Positions 28,626 to 32,274 of a DNA stretch of 32,274 bases are shown piece by piece. The notes below the pieces were generated by a model that was not told the origin of the DNA, ran no database searches, and saw only the letters and a list, made by a program, of their open reading frames with translations. The stretch is from a virus. Both the position numbers and the translations under genes were made by a program. Location of the stretch: the IMG/VR virus record IMGVR_UViG_3300024520_000037, positions 1-32,274 of that record; one strand, given 5' to 3'. How positions within the stretch are numbered: the first letter of the stretch is position 1; the number at the start of each line of letters is the position of its first letter.

Positions 28626-30624
28626 GGAAATAATTCAATTCCGAAAGAATGCTGAATCAGCAATGCAGGCCGAAGAGAATAATAATAAGAATTTCAAAAA
28701 CTATTGGCAATATACTTTTGAAAACTGTCTGACTGAGGAAGATAAATCTACATTGACAGCAGACGGTAAAGACACGTTAAGTTTTAATTCTTTGCGTACA
28801 TATGTGTTGCACTATATGCGGAATGTGAAAGACAGCAGCGCATCTGTATCATTTTCAACTGATACGCCAGAGCAAATGAACGATAACCCGCAGCTTACTG
28901 ACGGTCAAATTGTTGATGTTCTTAACAAGAAATATGATCATATTCTTGATCGTAGTCAATATGATGATGTTGAGTATGGTGTTGCGCTAGATGCGTGCGT
29001 CGGTGGTAAAGGCATATTTTATATCAAGAGTGATTATGTCAATCAGTACGATTTTAAACAAACCATTTTTATAGAAAAACATCCTGATCCTACATTGGTC
29101 TTTTTTGATCCTTGCTCTAAAAAACCATCGAAGGAAGACTCTGACTTTGTCCTTGAAAAAATAGTCATGAAAAAGTCTGAGTTTAACAGGACATTTCCAG
29201 ATTTAGATTTTGATCGAATGAAGAAGCAATATAATAGCGGGAAAACTGGTTTTTCTTGGGCTGTTTCTGGCGAGGGTCGTACTGCAGAAGAAGTTATATA
29301 TATATGTGATTATTATTACAAAGTTTATGATAGCGAGTATATCTATGAATTAAAAGATGGCTCTATTAGCTATGACAAACCATCAAGCTCGAAAACCATT
29401 GTTAATAAGCGAAAAGTTGAAAACTGTAGAATCTGGCGTGTGAGGTTTTGCGGCGAGGAAATCTTAAAAGATCCGGCGCAAACAAATTTTACTAGCTTTC
29501 CGTTTGTTATGGCGGAAGCTGAAGGTTATGTGAAAGATGGAGTTAAAAAGTTAATACCTTACGCTAAACACGGTTTTGATGCTGTTAGAACTAAAACCTT
29601 TCTTTTAAATTATTATGTTAATCATGCTCTGGAGAACAACAAAGGAACTATTAGAGTTGCTGAGGAAGCTATAACAGATCAATTGATAGAAGCGGCTAGG
29701 AATCCAGGAAAGGGAAATATTCAAGTATATAAAGCTTTTACTGAGATAGGTGGTGATTTTCAAGCCCTTCCACCTGTCCAAGATGTGCCGCCTTTGCCGT
29801 TACCACAGCAATTGCTAGAAGCTGCCGGGGAAATAGATCAATCATTAAATAACATATTCGGGATGCAGTTCCCAAGCACTGACGAAACAAACATGAGCGG
29901 AAAAGCATTATATAATCTTGCTCAGTTTATGAGTGCATCGAACGAGGTATTGATGCAAAACTTATATCTTGCCGTGTCTCAAGTCGCAACAACTGTTTTG
30001 GGTGCTATGGTTAACATTTATGAAAAAGAGGAAATCTTATTAAATGAGAAATCTGATAACCCTGAAAAGGTTAGTTTTGATTATATTTTTGAGCCTAGTA
30101 GATATAACGTAGATATTAAGCGCGGTGTTAGCCATAAACTACAACAAGAGGCAACTATCGAGCGTATGATGAGTATGGCGCAAGTATCACCTACTTTCGC
30201 GCAGTTTATCAATTCACCTCAAACTATCGAATATTTGCTAGAGAACCAAGACTTGAATAATAAAGATCAAATCTTAAAATTGTGGGAAGAGTTTAGCCAG
30301 GAAATGAAACAGCAATCACAACAGCAAGCACAGAATCCACAGGCACAAGCCGCCCAACAATCTATGGAGGTTGATATGCAAGCTAAGACGACCACCGCAA
30401 ATGCTAAAATGATGGACGCACAAACTAGGGCAAAACAGGCTAATTTAGAAGAAATGTCCTTAATTTATGACCAATCGAACAGAAAACAGGATAAAAAACT
30501 TGATTTATTTAACACTGTCTCTGAAAATAGGCGAGATCATGAAAAGAATCAAATTAAAGTAGCAGAGTTAAACACTCGAAATAAGCACTTTTTAATTAAC
30601 AAGGTAACGGGGGGGGTAGGATGA
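28588..30624 (+). CDS. Portal protein, P22 gp1-like
   Basis: A 678-aa protein, close to the 725 aa of P22 gp1 and longer than siphoviral portals. The first 100 residues are helical and charged, followed by QYDDVEYGVALDACVGGKGIFYI (portal core), FIEKHPDPTLVFFDPCSKKPSKEDSDFV, which matches the wing region where P22-type portals read F-DP-S-..-D, then the stem and crown, and a Gln-rich helical C-terminus (EEFSQEMKQQSQQQAQNPQ), the place of the P22 barrel. Twelve copies would form the entry vertex. A run of eight G (30609-30616) lies in the last codons. The start has no clear ribosome site and depends on coupling to terL. Confidence 0.85.
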   Translation: MQKNPHKEALSFEEIIQFRKNAESAMQAEENNNKNFKNYWQYTFENCLTEEDKSTLTADGKDTLSFNSLRTYVLHYMRNVKDSSASVSFSTDTPEQMNDNPQLTDGQIVDVLNKKYDHILDRSQYDDVEYGVALDACVGGKGIFYIKSDYVNQYDFKQTIFIEKHPDPTLVFFDPCSKKPSKEDSDFVLEKIVMKKSEFNRTFPDLDFDRMKKQYNSGKTGFSWAVSGEGRTAEEVIYICDYYYKVYDSEYIYELKDGSISYDKPSSSKTIVNKRKVENCRIWRVRFCGEEILKDPAQTNFTSFPFVMAEAEGYVKDGVKKLIPYAKHGFDAVRTKTFLLNYYVNHALENNKGTIRVAEEAITDQLIEAARNPGKGNIQVYKAFTEIGGDFQALPPVQDVPPLPLPQQLLEAAGEIDQSLNNIFGMQFPSTDETNMSGKALYNLAQFMSASNEVLMQNLYLAVSQVATTVLGAMVNIYEKEEILLNEKSDNPEKVSFDYIFEPSRYNVDIKRGVSHKLQQEATIERMMSMAQVSPTFAQFINSPQTIEYLLENQDLNNKDQILKLWEEFSQEMKQQSQQQAQNPQAQAAQQSMEVDMQAKTTTANAKMMDAQTRAKQANLEEMSLIYDQSNRKQDKKLDLFNTVSENRRDHEKNQIKVAELNTRNKHFLINKVTGGVG

Positions 30625-30827
30625 AAAAGCATAGTTTTGATAACGCTTACAAAAAAGTCGTTGCTAATTCAAACTCTGGTGACGGTAAAAGATTTGGGGC
30701 GTTAGTTAGCCAAATACAAAAAGAGGGTAAAAGCAAAGAGAGCGCACAAGCAATCGCTGCTTCTATCGGTCGTAAAAAATACGGTGCTAAAAAAATGGCA
30801 TCATTTTCTAAAAAGGGTCGTAAATAA
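30621..30827 (+). CDS. 68-aa basic protein after the portal
   Basis: A very basic small protein with SGDGKRFGALVSQIQKEGKSKESAQAIAASIGRKKYGAKKM. The motif with a Gly-rich start, ALV, ..., AAxIGRKKYG is one I have seen in small proteins beside portal genes of many podoviruses and siphoviruses; their role is unknown. The start overlaps the portal stop (ATGA). Possibly binds DNA or the packaging motor. Confidence 0.6.
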   Translation: MKKHSFDNAYKKVVANSNSGDGKRFGALVSQIQKEGKSKESAQAIAASIGRKKYGAKKMASFSKKGRK

Positions 30828-31279
30828 TGGCAGATATACCATATTCAAATGTTGATCAACGGTCATTCCAAGTATGGAATAGCGATGCAAAAACATATTT
30901 TATTAAATCACAGATTGATTTAACTTCTTATCTCAATGATTCTCTAGTGGCTGTTCCTTCTGGGTCTTTTATTAGTCTTAGACGGGAATTAAACGGAAGT
31001 TATAAGATATTCGGTCAGTTAGAGTTCACCGCAGGAATAGCAAACGCTACTACCGACACTTTGATTGATTTATCTGTGCTTTTAGCTAGCAAATCACTTG
31101 TAACTGGTTTGAATTTTCCAATTCAACAAAGCTTAGATAGTTCTGGCGAGTCAGTTATTGATAATTTTTATCTAGATTTAAGCGCTACAAAGCTAGTTCA
31201 AGCAACAACCTACGCGGCTACAGTTGCGGCTATTGGCGATGTTATTAGTTTAGATATTAATCTTTATGAGATTTCATAG
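30827..31279 (+). CDS. 150-aa beta-rich virion-region protein
   Basis: A beta-rich protein (YKIFGQLEFTAGIANATTDTLIDLSVLLAS, then VIDNFYLDLSATKLVQATTYAATVAAIGDVISLDINLYE), between the 68-aa gene and the scaffold gene. The start uses a TAATG overlap. The pattern is that of a small jelly-roll; a head decoration protein is possible by location. Family not recognised. Confidence 0.5.
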   Translation: MADIPYSNVDQRSFQVWNSDAKTYFIKSQIDLTSYLNDSLVAVPSGSFISLRRELNGSYKIFGQLEFTAGIANATTDTLIDLSVLLASKSLVTGLNFPIQQSLDSSGESVIDNFYLDLSATKLVQATTYAATVAAIGDVISLDINLYEIS

Positions 31280-31293
31280 TAAAAATTTGATTT

Positions 31294-31425
31294 ATGTCTG
31301 AAAAGACATTATTATACTAAATATATGCCGATTTAGTCGGGTACGTTGGCAACGGTAAAAGCCAGTAGGTCTAAACAGCTATAATCTGTTTAGGTACGTT
31401 AGTAACGGTAAAAACTTAGCAGGTA
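31294..31425 (+). promoter_or_regulatory. Structured leader with two direct repeats before the scaffold gene
   Basis: 150 bases between genes hold: a perfect hairpin ATGTCT-GAAA-AGACAT (31294-31309), which also resembles the late motif; two copies of GGTACGTTRGYAACGGTAAA (31340-31359 and 31393-31412), each with an inner CGTT/AACG hairpin; and between them a perfect 8-bp stem CTAAACAG/CTGTTTAG (31371-31393) with TATAAT in its loop. The second repeat runs to the ribosome site AGGT and the ATG. P22 scaffold protein controls its own synthesis after transcription, so a leader like this may be the control element. Confidence 0.55.
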
Positions 31426-31429
31426 AAAA

Positions 31430-32152
31430 ATGAGTGAAGATCAAAACCAAGATATTGTTGATCAAGAGACTCCAAGTGCAACTGAAGCTGTAGAAACAGC
31501 CCCGGAAGCTCAAGAGGAAAATGATCGAGAGACTTTAAGTCTTAATAAGTCAGATAATAGTGCTGAAAAGCCAGTTGATTATGATAAAGCGTTTGCTGGT
31601 GTTAAGAAAGAAGCAAGAGAAAAAGGTTATAAACAGGGCTATGATGAAGCTGTAAAGAAGATTGAAAGCGCAATGACGCCAGAAACTTCTAATTTTTCGC
31701 AATCTGTGGAACAACAGCCATTTATAGATCCTAATAAACCTTTAACTGCTGCTGAATTTGAAAGTATGCAGTACAGAAAAGATGCTGACTTAGTTACGTC
31801 TAAAGGCAATAGTAAATATTCTGATTTTGAAGACAAGATGAAAAATCTTGTTCCTCGCTTAACTTATAATCCACAATTACGAGCTTTAGTCAAAAAGGCT
31901 GTAGAGACAGGTAATGAAGATCTAATTTACAATATTTCATCTGACGCTACTTTGCGCGGAAATCTTTTAGACATGAATCCGTCTGAATGGGGATCTGCTT
32001 TTTTTAAGAAGCCGCCAGAAGATGAAGTAAAAAAGAATCCTGCACCGCCTCTTGATGTATTAAAAGTCACTCCTGCTACTGGTACCAAAGATAGTAGGCA
32101 ACGGCGTATAGAATCATTACGCCGAAATAATAGTTTGAGATTTAGTTCATAA
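31430..32152 (+). CDS. Scaffolding protein, P22 gp8-like
   Basis: A 240-aa protein placed exactly before the coat gene. The first 100 residues are very acidic and disordered (Glu/Asp/Ala rich), the centre is helical and charged (YDKAFAGVKKEAREKGYKQGYDEAVKKI), and the last 20 are a basic helix-turn-helix (SRQRRIESLRRNNSLRFSS), the way P22 gp8 (303 aa) ends and docks on coat protein. It would shape the prohead and leave before DNA enters. AGGT lies six bases before ATG. Its leader holds repeats that may mediate control. Confidence 0.75.
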   Translation: MSEDQNQDIVDQETPSATEAVETAPEAQEENDRETLSLNKSDNSAEKPVDYDKAFAGVKKEAREKGYKQGYDEAVKKIESAMTPETSNFSQSVEQQPFIDPNKPLTAAEFESMQYRKDADLVTSKGNSKYSDFEDKMKNLVPRLTYNPQLRALVKKAVETGNEDLIYNISSDATLRGNLLDMNPSEWGSAFFKKPPEDEVKKNPAPPLDVLKVTPATGTKDSRQRRIESLRRNNSLRFSS

Positions 32153-32202
32153 AAACTATTTATTGCCTCTTTTAAACTAACTAATTTACTGAGGTTTTTA
32201 CC

Positions 32203-32274
32203 ATGGCTAATACATTATTTCCCATTCAGGCGTATTTAACAGAAGATGCGCTCCCCCTTCTTTCTAATAGTTTT
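32203..32274 (+). CDS. Major capsid protein, 5' end (continues at base 2)
   Basis: GAGG stands eight bases before the ATG at 32203, and 24 codons run to the window end without a stop (MANTLFPIQAYLTEDALPLL...). Continuing at base 26, after removing the 25-base overlap, stays in the frame of the coat gene, so the full protein has about 439 aa. The last 25 bases duplicate the first 25. Confidence 0.85.
   Translation, partial: MANTLFPIQAYLTEDALPLLSNSF
32250..32274. repeat. Second copy of the 25-bp end overlap
   Basis: Identical to bases 1-25. See the first entry: circular contig overlap inside the coat gene. Confidence 0.9.

Noticed and set aside
1-32274. Integrase, excisionase or att site
   Set aside because: No tyrosine or serine recombinase motif in any reading frame of gene size, and no tRNA fragment that would mark an att site.

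Overview
The window looks like one complete circular genome of a P22-like short-tailed phage (podovirus), opened inside the major capsid gene. The last 25 bases (32250-32274) repeat bases 1-25, and the coat reading frame runs straight across that junction, giving a unit of about 32,249 bp. The DNA is strongly AT-rich. The host is probably a low-GC gammaproteobacterium: the virion genes are P22-type, the replication initiator is of the enterobacterial IncFII type, there is a canonical DnaA box, and one small gene resembles CsrA. I cannot name the host from sequence alone.

Layout. (1) 26328-32274 then 1-14198, plus strand: small terminase, large terminase, P22-type portal, scaffold, coat, gp4-like and gp10-like tail factors, three ejection-type proteins, a receptor-binding protein with a P22 tailspike-like head-binding N-terminus, and a string of beta-rich fibre and decoration-like proteins. 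A two-gene minus-strand membrane-protein cassette (7506-7939) sits as a moron inside this late operon. (2) 15015-14200, minus strand: a membrane/coiled-coil protein and a lipoprotein with a C-terminal membrane helix, a probable lysis or envelope cassette; I recognise no endolysin. (3) 19687-15106, minus strand: an HTH protein, SSB, YqaJ-type exonuclease, ERF annealing protein, CsrA-like protein, a heptad-repeat gene interrupted by an in-frame amber, a PD-(D/E)XK resolvase-like nuclease and several tiny genes. (4) 19831-21300, plus strand: an IncFII-type RepA followed by a 560-bp non-coding region with phased 11-bp repeats, a DnaA box flanked by direct repeats, and three tandem hairpins, a plausible plasmid origin. 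(5) 21360-24731, plus strand: an early operon of very small overlapping genes, many of them zinc-ribbon proteins ending in a Trp-Asn motif like the Lar restriction-alleviation family. (6) 26150-24704, minus strand: five overlapping small genes of unknown role.

How it works together (inference). There is no integrase. An IncFII RepA replicon sits in a phage genome next to a divergently transcribed HTH regulator and palindromic operators. The simplest reading is a phage-plasmid: a temperate podovirus kept as a plasmid in the quiet state and packaged by a P22-like machine when induced. Four promoters share the extended -35 TTGACACGACA and head the early operons. A different motif, TCTAAATAGACA, lies before the large terminase and the tailspike, with a related palindrome before the scaffold gene. 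The recombination set (exonuclease, ERF, SSB, resolvase) would make concatemers for headful packaging. The Lar-like cluster would suit counter-defence. No partition system was recognised.
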